Shown piece after piece: positions 45,368-52,727 of a stretch of 64,000 nt of DNA (position 1 is the stretch's first letter; each line of letters begins with the position of its first letter). Under the pieces are notes generated by a model. The model worked only from the letters and a program-made list of their open reading frames with translations, was not told where the DNA came from and searched no databases. The translations under genes were made by a program, and so were the position numbers. The stretch spans positions 744,001 to 808,000 of the forward strand of contig NZ_JAHWXQ010000002.1 in NCBI RefSeq assembly GCF_019336435.1. The letters run 5' to 3'. The stretch is from Pontibacter populi (GTDB taxonomy: Bacteria > Bacteroidota > Bacteroidia > Cytophagales > Hymenobacteraceae).

Positions 45368-45500
45368 CTATGGCGCGAGCGTCCTCGCTCGTGTCTGGTA
45401 TAGGGTGGCCTCTGGCCACTGTGATACAGTAGTATAACTGAGATGAATGGGCCGGAGGCACAACTATAGCACGTCACGAGCGAAGACGCTCGCGCCATAG
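45368..45500. repeat. 133-bp element bounded by 26-bp inverted repeats
   Basis: The left end (45368-45393, CTATGGCGCGAGCGTCCTCG...) and right end (45475-45500) are inverted copies with one mismatch in 26. The centre has a smaller palindrome (GTGGCCTCTGGCCAC). Its ends resemble the CACGAGCGA..GCTCGCG hairpins near 19.83 and 37.66 kb. No coding sequence lies inside. Confidence 0.85.
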
Positions 45501-45545
45501 CTGATAACTATAGATTATACTGCTTTTATAAGCTACTTAAAACCA

Positions 45546-45577
45546 TTTGAGCCAAACTATAGAATACCTTACCTTTG
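45546..45577 (+). promoter_or_regulatory. Promoter of menB
   Basis: TTTG (45546-45549), a 20-base spacer and TACCTTTG (45570-45577) are a near-perfect Bacteroidota promoter. Transcription should start near 45584, 11 bases before the ATG. Confidence 0.72.
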
Positions 45578-45594
45578 GGGTAAATAATTGAGAT

Positions 45595-46437
45595 ATGAGC
45601 AAAGCAAATTGGAAAACCGTTAAGGAATACGAAGATATAACCTACAAAAAAGCAGACGGCGTAGCCCGAATCGCTTTTAACAGACCAAATGTGCGCAATG
45701 CGTTCCGTCCTAAAACAGTGTTCGAGCTTTTCGATGCATTTCTGGATGCCCGTGAAGACACAAGTATTGGTGTGGTGCTACTTTCTGCGGAAGGCCCGTC
45801 TACCAAAGATGGCGTGTATAGTTTCTGCAGTGGAGGCGATCAGAATGCCCGTGGTTTCCAGGGGTATGTGGATGAAGGTGGTATTCCGCGTTTGAACATT
45901 CTGGAAGTGCAGCGCCTGATCCGTTTTATGCCGAAGGTGGTGATTGCCGTAGTACCAGGCTGGGCAGTTGGTGGTGGCCATAGTTTGCACGTTGTCTGCG
46001 ACCTGACCCTTGCCAGCAAAGAACACGCGATCTTTAAACAGACCGATGCCGACGTCACCAGTTTTGATGGTGGTTATGGTTCGGCTTACCTGGCTAAAAT
46101 GGTAGGCCAGAAACGTGCCCGAGAGATCTTTTTCTTAGGCCGCAACTACTCTGCCCAGGAAGCTTACGACATGGGTATGGTAAACGCCGTTATCCCGCAC
46201 GACGAACTGGAAGACACAGCTTACGATTGGGCACAGGAAATACTGGCCAAATCACCAACCTCTATTAAAATGCTGAAGTTTGCCTTTAATGCTACCGACG
46301 ATGGCATGGTAGGTCAGCAGGTTTTTGCCGGTGAAGCAACCCGCCTGGCCTATATGACCGAGGAAGCTAAAGAAGGTAGAAATGCATTCCTGGAGAAGCG
46401 TAAGCCAAACTTCAAGAATATTCCGTGGATATCGTAA
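45595..46437 (+). CDS. menB: 1,4-dihydroxy-2-naphthoyl-CoA synthase MenB
   Basis: A 280-residue crotonase-family enzyme that closes the naphthoquinone ring in menaquinone synthesis. Diagnostic segments are YSFCSGGDQNARG, VPGWAVGGGHSLHVVCDLTL, SFDGGYGSAYLAKMVGQKRA and the C-terminal YMTEEAKEGRNAFLEKRKP. Asp at residue 151 (FKQTDADVTSFDGG) replaces the Gly of the E. coli enzyme. In the literature this distinguishes enzymes that do not need bicarbonate. No other men gene is adjacent. It has its own promoter and terminator. Confidence 0.94.
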   Translation: MSKANWKTVKEYEDITYKKADGVARIAFNRPNVRNAFRPKTVFELFDAFLDAREDTSIGVVLLSAEGPSTKDGVYSFCSGGDQNARGFQGYVDEGGIPRLNILEVQRLIRFMPKVVIAVVPGWAVGGGHSLHVVCDLTLASKEHAIFKQTDADVTSFDGGYGSAYLAKMVGQKRAREIFFLGRNYSAQEAYDMGMVNAVIPHDELEDTAYDWAQEILAKSPTSIKMLKFAFNATDDGMVGQQVFAGEATRLAYMTEEAKEGRNAFLEKRKPNFKNIPWIS

Positions 46438-46476
46438 CACACCTGCCCCTCTGAGAAGGGAATTTGCTAAAATTAC

Positions 46477-46510
46477 AAAAGCCTGCTACTTTAACTGTGG
46501 CAGGCTTTTG
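46477..46510 (+). terminator. Terminator of menB
   Basis: AAAAGCCTGC (46477-46486) pairs with GCAGGCTTTT (46500-46509). Confidence 0.82.
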
Positions 46511-46620
46511 CTTTATAGGGTGCTCCAACGCTGTGGGTTTAAAGTATCCCTAACTCACACATTTACTGTAGGGTTACCTTCTTATACTTTGTGCATAAAC
46601 AGGAAACCAACCTTAACATT

Positions 46621-47412
46621 ATGCGCCTAACCCTGTACTTTTTGTTTGCTCTTCTGCTTTTAGGCAGCGTAAGTTGCCAATCTGGAATGGAGGCTGAAGA
46701 AATGGATTCATCCGTAGCTGCCCTGGAAATTACACCTCCTCCCAATCTTTCAGACCGTAAAATAAAAAAGGAAGCAACTATACGCTTTCAGGTAAAAGAT
46801 CTTGCGGAAAGCAGTACTAAAATAGAAGCCCTTTTAGAAAAGTATGGCGCCACCATTACCAATAGCCAGAACTATAACCAGGAAGAAAGTATAGAGGCCA
46901 GCTATACTATAAAAGTTGCGCCTGAAAAGTTAGATGACTTATTAAAAGCTATACAGGCCGAAAGTATTTTCCTGGATAATAAAACCGTTACCGCCGACGA
47001 CGTAACAATGCAGTACGTGGATGTGGAGGCCCGGATAAAGGCTAAACAGGCAGTACAACAGAAGTACCTGGAACTGCTTACTAAAACCAGTAAAGTATCA
47101 GAAATACTTACGATCGAGGCCGAGTTACAGAAAGTGCAGGAAGAACTGGAGTCGGTTCAGGCACAAATGAAGGCATTGCAACAGCAGGTAAACTATAGCA
47201 CCATTAACTTAACGATGTATCAGTTGGTGCCAGCTTCTTACTCCGATCGGACCAATTTTACAACCCGGGTTACATCCGCATTAAATGGTGGCTGGCATCT
47301 CTTTAAAGACCTACTGGTTGGAGTAGTCTACCTTTGGCCTATCCTCATCATAACTATAGCAGTGTTCTTCCTTATCCGTTGGTATAAGAATAGGCAAAGA
47401 AGTATAGTTTAG
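46621..47412 (+). CDS. DUF4349 domain lipoprotein
   Basis: A 263-residue protein with the start at the ATG at 46621, which gives a clean lipoprotein signal ending LGSVSC. An upstream ATG at 46591 would add ten polar residues. The DUF4349 domain follows: KIKKEATIRFQVKDL, YGATITNSQNYNQEESIEAS, a long coiled coil (about 135-190, EAELQKVQEELESVQAQM) and INLTMYQL. A C-terminal membrane helix (about 235-255) ends in basic residues, so it spans from a lipid anchor to the membrane. The function is unknown. Confidence 0.88.
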   Translation: MRLTLYFLFALLLLGSVSCQSGMEAEEMDSSVAALEITPPPNLSDRKIKKEATIRFQVKDLAESSTKIEALLEKYGATITNSQNYNQEESIEASYTIKVAPEKLDDLLKAIQAESIFLDNKTVTADDVTMQYVDVEARIKAKQAVQQKYLELLTKTSKVSEILTIEAELQKVQEELESVQAQMKALQQQVNYSTINLTMYQLVPASYSDRTNFTTRVTSALNGGWHLFKDLLVGVVYLWPILIITIAVFFLIRWYKNRQRSIV

Positions 47413-47431
47413 CTATTCGAGGCCTTTAAAC

Positions 47432-47475
47432 AAAAGCCCGGTTAAAGTATGATTATTTACTTTAACCGGGCTTTT
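47432..47475 (+). terminator. Terminator of the DUF4349 gene
   Basis: An 18-bp perfect stem, AAAAGCCCGGTTAAAGTA with TACTTTAACCGGGCTTTT, with an 8-base loop. The rest of the gap to 47757 shows no gene; it holds a full AACTATAGTT at 47621-47630. Confidence 0.9.
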
Positions 47476-47757
47476 ACTTTAAGCCATTCCAGTCATTTCA
47501 TTCTCTCCGCAGGAGCAATATCATTATAAAGAAAGCAGAGCAGGTAGACCACGTTTACCTGAACATCTATAGTTGATTTAATGCCACGACCGCACAGTTC
47601 GGTAAGATTTAAAAAACCTAAACTATAGTTTGTTTAGAGCGGGCTCAAAGCCGGCCACTCATTTCTGACTATAAGTAAACGCTACCCGTCTTCTATCCTG
47701 TATACTCAAAATTAAAACATATATTTATAGCTATATTTAGCCTATACATCCCTTAAT

Positions 47758-48798
47758 ATGAGAAACAACTTATTACTCCTTGCCCTGTTTACACTGTTCA
47801 CTACAACTGCCTTTGGCCAGATACAATCTGCGCAGGGCAAGCTAATACTTACAAATGGGCAGGAACTGAATGGTACTATCACACATTTCTATGATCTACC
47901 GTCCGAAATCATACTGCTGGCACCTGACAACACCAAGCGCAACCTGTTACCTGCCGAGGTTGCTGAAATACAGCTCTCTGACAGCAGGCGTTTCCTGTTG
48001 CGGGACCTGAATTCTGAGCGACTTGTGTTTCAGTTGCTGATCGGGTCTGAAAAGTTGATCCTGCTGAAGCGTGAAACACCCTCTCCTGAGTTTTACATCG
48101 CTAAAGAAGAACAGCTACACAAACTTGAAAACAACGAAGAAACCCTGCTGGTAAACGGGAAAAGGTACAAAAAGGAAGATAACAGTTATATAGGCATCCT
48201 TAACGTACTGATGCACGACAGGCTTGATCTGAATGAGAAAATACACAAAGAGCAGGACCTTACTGCCCTGGTACTGGCATACACCAGCGGGAATGTAACC
48301 TACTATTACCAGCCTGATGCGAAACTGGAGCGTAAACCGTATTGGGTTGCTTATGCCCAGTATAGCAACTACTACAGAGACGAAATAACAACCGGGCATT
48401 CCTTTGGTTACCAGGCAGGGGCACAGTATTACTTCTCATCCGCCGGTCGTAACTCGCTGCGTTTTGGACTGGACTATGGTAACTATACTTTTGAAAGGGC
48501 TGACATCAAAACTTACATGTTAACTATAGCTTACCAGTATGATTTTGTGAAGACAAGTAAAATGAATGCTTACCTGATGGCAACGTTCTTTGGGTTTGGA
48601 TACTCCGAATATCATGACCTGGAAAGAAATGAAGATCAGGACGTATATGGGGCAGCTATCCGGATAGCCCCCGGCTTAGGCTTTGAATACAGAAGCACCG
48701 AAAAACTATCGTTGTACGCCGAGGTAAATGAGCTCTTTGTGATCGAGGGCTTGCCGAAAAACTATAGCCTGGGCATTAAATATGCGTTTAGGAAGTAA
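47758..48798 (+). CDS. Secreted hypothetical protein, probable outer-membrane barrel
   Basis: A 346-residue protein with a signal peptide (MRNNLLLLALFTLFTTTAFG). The N-terminal part, GKLILTNGQELNGTITHFYDL, resembles the GYI..DTI.GYIK region of the proteins at 30016 and 31382, and a Ser/Gly-poor middle leads to a beta-rich C-terminal half (WVAYAQYSNYY, FGYQAGAQYYF, LRFGLDYGNYTF, MLTIAYQYDF, YSLGIKYAFRK). The end in an aromatic-basic pattern fits an outer-membrane barrel. It looks like a distant member of the same family; its function is unknown. Confidence 0.8.
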   Translation: MRNNLLLLALFTLFTTTAFGQIQSAQGKLILTNGQELNGTITHFYDLPSEIILLAPDNTKRNLLPAEVAEIQLSDSRRFLLRDLNSERLVFQLLIGSEKLILLKRETPSPEFYIAKEEQLHKLENNEETLLVNGKRYKKEDNSYIGILNVLMHDRLDLNEKIHKEQDLTALVLAYTSGNVTYYYQPDAKLERKPYWVAYAQYSNYYRDEITTGHSFGYQAGAQYYFSSAGRNSLRFGLDYGNYTFERADIKTYMLTIAYQYDFVKTSKMNAYLMATFFGFGYSEYHDLERNEDQDVYGAAIRIAPGLGFEYRSTEKLSLYAEVNELFVIEGLPKNYSLGIKYAFRK

Positions 48799-48856
48799 GT
48801 AACAAGTTTCTACAATACCTAAGCCTACTAAGAAGCCCACACTTATAGTTATTAAT

Positions 48857-48896
48857 AAAACAATAGAGCGCCCAGCTAAAGGCGCTCTATTGTTTT
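48857..48896. terminator. Bidirectional terminator
   Basis: AAAACAATAGAGCGCC (48857-48872) pairs perfectly with GGCGCTCTATTGTTTT (48881-48896). A and T tails on both sides serve the convergent genes at 47758-48798 and 48919-50118. Confidence 0.9.
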
Positions 48897-48918
48897 GTAC
48901 ATAGTAAAGCTTAATTTT

Positions 48919-50118
48919 TTAACTATTACCTTCTTCTCCCCTTTTACTGCCACCGTATAGTTCGTACTTCAGCAGGCGGCAATCTATGGCGCCGTTATAA
49001 AGTGGGGTGCGGCGTGAGGCGCGCAGGCCAATACTTTTAGCAGCGTCCAGGTTACCGGTAAATACAAAAGCATCAAATCCCTGGTAATTGTTCTTCAGCG
49101 TATCGCCGATGTTCTTATAAAGTAAGTTGATGTCGTCAGACAGGATTCGCTCGTTGTAAGGCGGGTTCATTACTAAAACACCTTGCTCGGTTGGAGCGTT
49201 GGTTTTAAAGAAATCCGCTTCTTCTACTTTAATTACATTCTCCAGGCCTGCGTTAGCAATGTTGGTGCGGGCAGCTTCCACGTAATCCGGGTCAATGTCA
49301 TAGCCGATGATCTCAGCCTGCGGTTCTTTCTTTTCTTTGGCTTCGGCAGTGCGCCACACCATTTCAAAAAGCTCTTTGTTATATTCTTTCCAGTTCTCAA
49401 ACCCGAATGGGTCCCGACGGAAAAGGCCGGGTGCAATGTTCTGTGCCATCATAGCTGCTTCGATCAGAAAAGTACCGGAACCAGCCATCGGATCTATCAA
49501 CGTAGACTTTCTATCCCAGCCGGAAAGCGAAATAATGCCAGCTGCCAGCACCTCGTTTAGCGGAGCCACGTTGGTCTGCAAACGATAGCCACGGCGGTGC
49601 AGCGAATCTCCCGAAGAATCTAAGGAGAGCGTGACCATGTTCTCGTGCATGTGCAGGTTCAGGCGTATATCCGGGCGAATACGATCCACGGAAGGGCGCT
49701 CGCCGGTCTTTTTACGGAACTGGTCAACTATAGCATCTTTGGTAAGCTGGGCCACAAAAAGTGAGTGCTCAAACGTAGAATGGCTAACCACCGCATCAAT
49801 GGCAAAAGTCTGGTCCAGGTCAAAAATTTCAGACCAGTTGGTTTTCTGTACCTGCTCGTACAGGTCATCTTCGTTACGGGCCTTAAAATTACGGATCGGC
49901 TTTAAAATACGAATGGCCGTACGGCACCACAAATTAGCTTCATACAACTGGCGCAGATTGCCGGAACAAGACACCACGCGGTTCCCAACCTTTATATACT
50001 CCATGTCGAGCGCACGCAGTTCTTCAGCCAATACTTCCTCCAGGCCTGCAAGCGTGGTTACACTTATGTTAAAGTTCTCGGTTGGTTTCTGCTTTTGCTT
50101 CGGTTTCGGTCTGTGCAT
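48919..50118 (-). CDS. THUMP-domain rRNA methyltransferase, RlmL-like
   Basis: A 399-residue SAM-dependent methyltransferase. The N-terminal ferredoxin-like and THUMP RNA-binding domain (about 15-160) is followed by a class I Rossmann domain with DPMAGSGTFLIEAAMMA, IGYDIDPDYVEAARTNI and the amino-methylating motif VMNPPYNERI. This matches the N-terminal module of RlmL, which makes m2G2445 in 23S rRNA. The C-terminal RlmK-like module of E. coli RlmL is absent, as in YpsC-type proteins. The basic start (PKPKQKQKP) may help bind RNA. Confidence 0.9.
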   Translation of the reverse strand: MHRPKPKQKQKPTENFNISVTTLAGLEEVLAEELRALDMEYIKVGNRVVSCSGNLRQLYEANLWCRTAIRILKPIRNFKARNEDDLYEQVQKTNWSEIFDLDQTFAIDAVVSHSTFEHSLFVAQLTKDAIVDQFRKKTGERPSVDRIRPDIRLNLHMHENMVTLSLDSSGDSLHRRGYRLQTNVAPLNEVLAAGIISLSGWDRKSTLIDPMAGSGTFLIEAAMMAQNIAPGLFRRDPFGFENWKEYNKELFEMVWRTAEAKEKKEPQAEIIGYDIDPDYVEAARTNIANAGLENVIKVEEADFFKTNAPTEQGVLVMNPPYNERILSDDINLLYKNIGDTLKNNYQGFDAFVFTGNLDAAKSIGLRASRRTPLYNGAIDCRLLKYELYGGSKRGEEGNS

Positions 50119-50137
50119 GATCTATCGTTTAATACTG

Positions 50138-50145
50138 CAAAGGTA
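50138..50145 (-). promoter_or_regulatory. -7 element of the methyltransferase gene
   Basis: TACCTTTG on the minus strand matches TAnnTTTG, 20 bases before the ATG. The gap beyond it to 50398 contains TGCTGATTGTTGAATT and ACAATTTAACAATTCAACAA simple repeats but no gene. Confidence 0.5.
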
Positions 50146-50398
50146 CTGTTTAATTGCTGATTGTTGAATTGCTGATTGTTGTTTGCACAAGGTTTAAGCA
50201 ACATTGGAAAGAAATCCAATCTGAACTGATGCAACTCTATTGTTAAAGTTACCGCACGTACAGCTACTACTTGATCCATAGCAGGGGTGCAATGTATTGT
50301 ATCTTCAAAGATCTAAATCTTTGTTTTATGACTGTATCAACAATTTAACAATTCAACAATCAACAATTTAGATTTATCTTTACGGCAAATACAAGCCT

Positions 50399-51415
50399 AT
50401 GAAAATGCAGTCTGATTTTTCGCTTAAGCCTTATAATACCTTCGGAATTGATGTAAAAGCCAGGCTTTTTGCATGCTTCAACAGTGTGCAGGAGCTACAG
50501 GAGCTGTTGCAGATGCCGGAACTAAAGCAGGAACAGAAACTTATTCTGGGTGGCGGCAGCAACCTGCTATTCACCAAGGATTTTGATGGTGTGGTATTGC
50601 AAAATGGCATAAAGGGCATTGAGATCATTCGTGAAGATGAACACCATACGTATGTGAAAGCCGGTGGCGGCGAGGTGTGGCATGCATTTGTATTATATAC
50701 GCTGGAGCATAACCTGGGCGGTGTAGAGAACCTTTCTTTAATACCAGGTACAGTGGGTGCCGCGCCTTTGCAGAATATCGGGGCCTATGGTGTAGAACTG
50801 AAAGATGTGTTTTATGAACTGGAGGCAGTTGAACTGGAAAGCGGACAGACCCAGGTTTTCACGAACGAGGACTGCCGCTTTGGCTACCGCGAAAGTGTTT
50901 TCAAGAACGAGCTGAAAGGCCGGTTTATAGTTACGTCGGTTACGTTCAGGCTGCACAAGACGCACAAGCTTAACACGAGCTACGGCGCCATAAAAACAAC
51001 CCTGGAAGAGATGAACATTACGCAGCCAACCATACAGGACGTGAGCGCTGCTGTGTGTCATATTCGCCAGAGCAAACTGCCAGACCCTAAACAGATCGGC
51101 AACGCGGGTAGCTTCTTTAAAAACCCCGAAATCCCGATTATCCTGTATGATATTCTAAAAGAACAATACCCTGAAATGCCTGCTTACCCGGTGTCGGAGC
51201 TAACTGTGAAAGTGCCCGCCGGCTGGCTGATTGAGCAATGCGGCTGGAAAGGAAAAGTGATTGAGAACTATGGCGTGCACAAAAACCAGGCACTGGTGCT
51301 GGTAAACTATGGCGGCGCATCCGGCGACAAAGTCCGCCAGCTGGCTTTCGATATCATCCAGTCCGTAAAAGAGAAGTTTGGGATAAGCCTGCACCCCGAA
51401 GTTAATATTATGTAA
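50399..51415 (+). CDS. murB: UDP-N-acetylenolpyruvoylglucosamine reductase MurB
   Basis: A 338-residue FAD- and NADPH-dependent enzyme that reduces the MurA product to UDP-MurNAc. Motifs are LILGGGSNLLF and LIPGTVGAAPLQNIGAYGVE for FAD binding, CRFGYRESVFK, NAGSFFKNPEI with the catalytic Ser, and HPEVNIM with the final Glu. The length and the Tyr-containing loop suggest the type I (E. coli-like) form. It stands alone between two gaps of over 200 bases. No clear terminator is visible after it. Confidence 0.95.
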   Translation: MKMQSDFSLKPYNTFGIDVKARLFACFNSVQELQELLQMPELKQEQKLILGGGSNLLFTKDFDGVVLQNGIKGIEIIREDEHHTYVKAGGGEVWHAFVLYTLEHNLGGVENLSLIPGTVGAAPLQNIGAYGVELKDVFYELEAVELESGQTQVFTNEDCRFGYRESVFKNELKGRFIVTSVTFRLHKTHKLNTSYGAIKTTLEEMNITQPTIQDVSAAVCHIRQSKLPDPKQIGNAGSFFKNPEIPIILYDILKEQYPEMPAYPVSELTVKVPAGWLIEQCGWKGKVIENYGVHKNQALVLVNYGGASGDKVRQLAFDIIQSVKEKFGISLHPEVNIM

Positions 51416-51657
51416 GCTGCACTTAACAGCAACTACATTTAGAAGCCATCCTTGTGCCCTGAACTCAGGCCAAAGTATGGCTTTATAGTTTAACCAATTT
51501 GGGGCTACATCCGTATTTGCATCATTAGCTGGCAGTTCCGGTTAACGCTAATCACTATCGTATTTCTCTTTATACCGTTGGGCTTGCCTGTTTAAACCAT
51601 AGCCAGGGAAGCGCTTATCCCTGACCCTGATTTCCATTTAACTCAAAATTAAAACAT

Positions 51658-52080
51658 ATGAAAAAACTAAAATTCCTGAGCTATTTATTTGCCGCCCTGT
51701 TAATGGTTACAACTGTGAGCTGCGATGACGATGATGACGATTCTGTACCGAATAACACATCACTGCTGACTGCAAGTGAATGGACAGGTGATAAGGTTTA
51801 TTTCCAGGGTATGGATGTAACTAATAATCCGCTGTCTCCTATAGACGTAAAAAATGTTAAAATCACTTTCATGAGTGATGGCACCTATAGTGGGCAGATT
51901 GAAGGAATATCACAGAGTGGGACATGGGAATTTAATCAAACGGAGACCCAGATCATTATGGATAAAGGCACCGATGATGAGCTTATAGTGGATGTAAAGA
52001 AGCTTACTTCAACTGAATTATGGGCTGAAGGTGAGTTTGCAGACTTAGGTGAAGATGTTGAGATCAGGTTCGTACACTAA
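51658..52080 (+). CDS. Asp-rich lipoprotein, lipocalin-like, paralogue 1
   Basis: A 140-residue lipoprotein. The signal peptide ends VTTVSC and is followed at once by six Asp residues, which resembles the acidic signal that sends lipoproteins to the cell surface in Bacteroidota. The mature domain has repeating strands (GDKVYFQGMDV, VKITFMSDGTYSG, GTWEFNQTETQIIMDKGTDD, ELWAEGEF) like lipocalin-type Bacteroidota lipoproteins. Its neighbour at 52243-52659 is a paralogue (shared LLTA.EW and DKGTDDE). The ligand is unknown. Confidence 0.85.
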   Translation: MKKLKFLSYLFAALLMVTTVSCDDDDDDSVPNNTSLLTASEWTGDKVYFQGMDVTNNPLSPIDVKNVKITFMSDGTYSGQIEGISQSGTWEFNQTETQIIMDKGTDDELIVDVKKLTSTELWAEGEFADLGEDVEIRFVH

Positions 52081-52111
52081 CAATAACGACAGTATTTAAA
52101 ATATAATAAAG

Positions 52112-52134
52112 GGCTCCCATCGGAGCCTTTTTAT
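52112..52134 (+). terminator. Terminator of lipoprotein paralogue 1
   Basis: GGCTCC (52112-52117) pairs with GGAGCC (52122-52127), then a T-rich run. Confidence 0.82.
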
Positions 52135-52242
52135 TTTAATATATAAAAATGGTGCATCAGCACATCAAAATCATAACATATTAAGTAAAAGCATTACAAT
52201 CCAGCAATAAAACAAATCAGTTTTACTTTATACATACAGGTT

Positions 52243-52659
52243 ATGAACAGATTTCAACTACGCTATTTTTTATGTCTCCTAGTGCTTCCATTTTTACTGG
52301 CAAGCTGTGGAAAAGATGACGACGATGATGTATCGCCTAATGTAAGCATGCTGACTGCTGGCGTCTGGGAAGGTAGTGCCATAATTATTGAAGGAGAGGA
52401 TGTTACTGCTGATATTTTGGAGAGCGATGGTTTTGACTGGACGCTGTACACCACCGAATTTGAGCGTGAGGGCACCTATAATGAAAGTTATGACGGCGAT
52501 CCCCAGATTGATGGTAAATGGGAATTTCAGAACAACGAAAGGATTATTGTTTTTGAAAAAGGAACTGACGATGAATACTATGTGGTAGTAGCCAAACTGG
52601 ATGAGGATGAGCTGTGGTATGTGCAGGAAGGCGTAGAATTCCGTTTTATGCGGCGATAG
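52243..52659 (+). CDS. Asp-rich lipoprotein, lipocalin-like, paralogue 2
   Basis: A 138-residue lipoprotein with signal peptide ending LLASC, then GKDDDDD. The mature domain parallels paralogue 1: SMLTAGVWEGSAIIIEGEDV, FEREGTYNESYDGD, GKWEFQNNERIIVFEKGTDD and VEFRFMRR against VEIRFVH. Both genes are followed by near-identical terminator stems (GGCTCC/GGAGCC), so they probably arose by an old duplication. Surface exposure is inferred from the acidic residues after the Cys. Confidence 0.85.
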   Translation: MNRFQLRYFLCLLVLPFLLASCGKDDDDDVSPNVSMLTAGVWEGSAIIIEGEDVTADILESDGFDWTLYTTEFEREGTYNESYDGDPQIDGKWEFQNNERIIVFEKGTDDEYYVVVAKLDEDELWYVQEGVEFRFMRR

Positions 52660-52680
52660 AGCACATCAGAAAACAAAAGA

Positions 52681-52706
52681 GGCTCCCAATAAAGGAGCCT
52701 TTTTTG
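52681..52706 (+). terminator. Terminator of lipoprotein paralogue 2
   Basis: GGCTCC (52681-52686) pairs with GGAGCC (52694-52699), then six or more T residues. Confidence 0.85.
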
Positions 52707-52727
52707 TTGAGCTATAGTTTATAGTTG

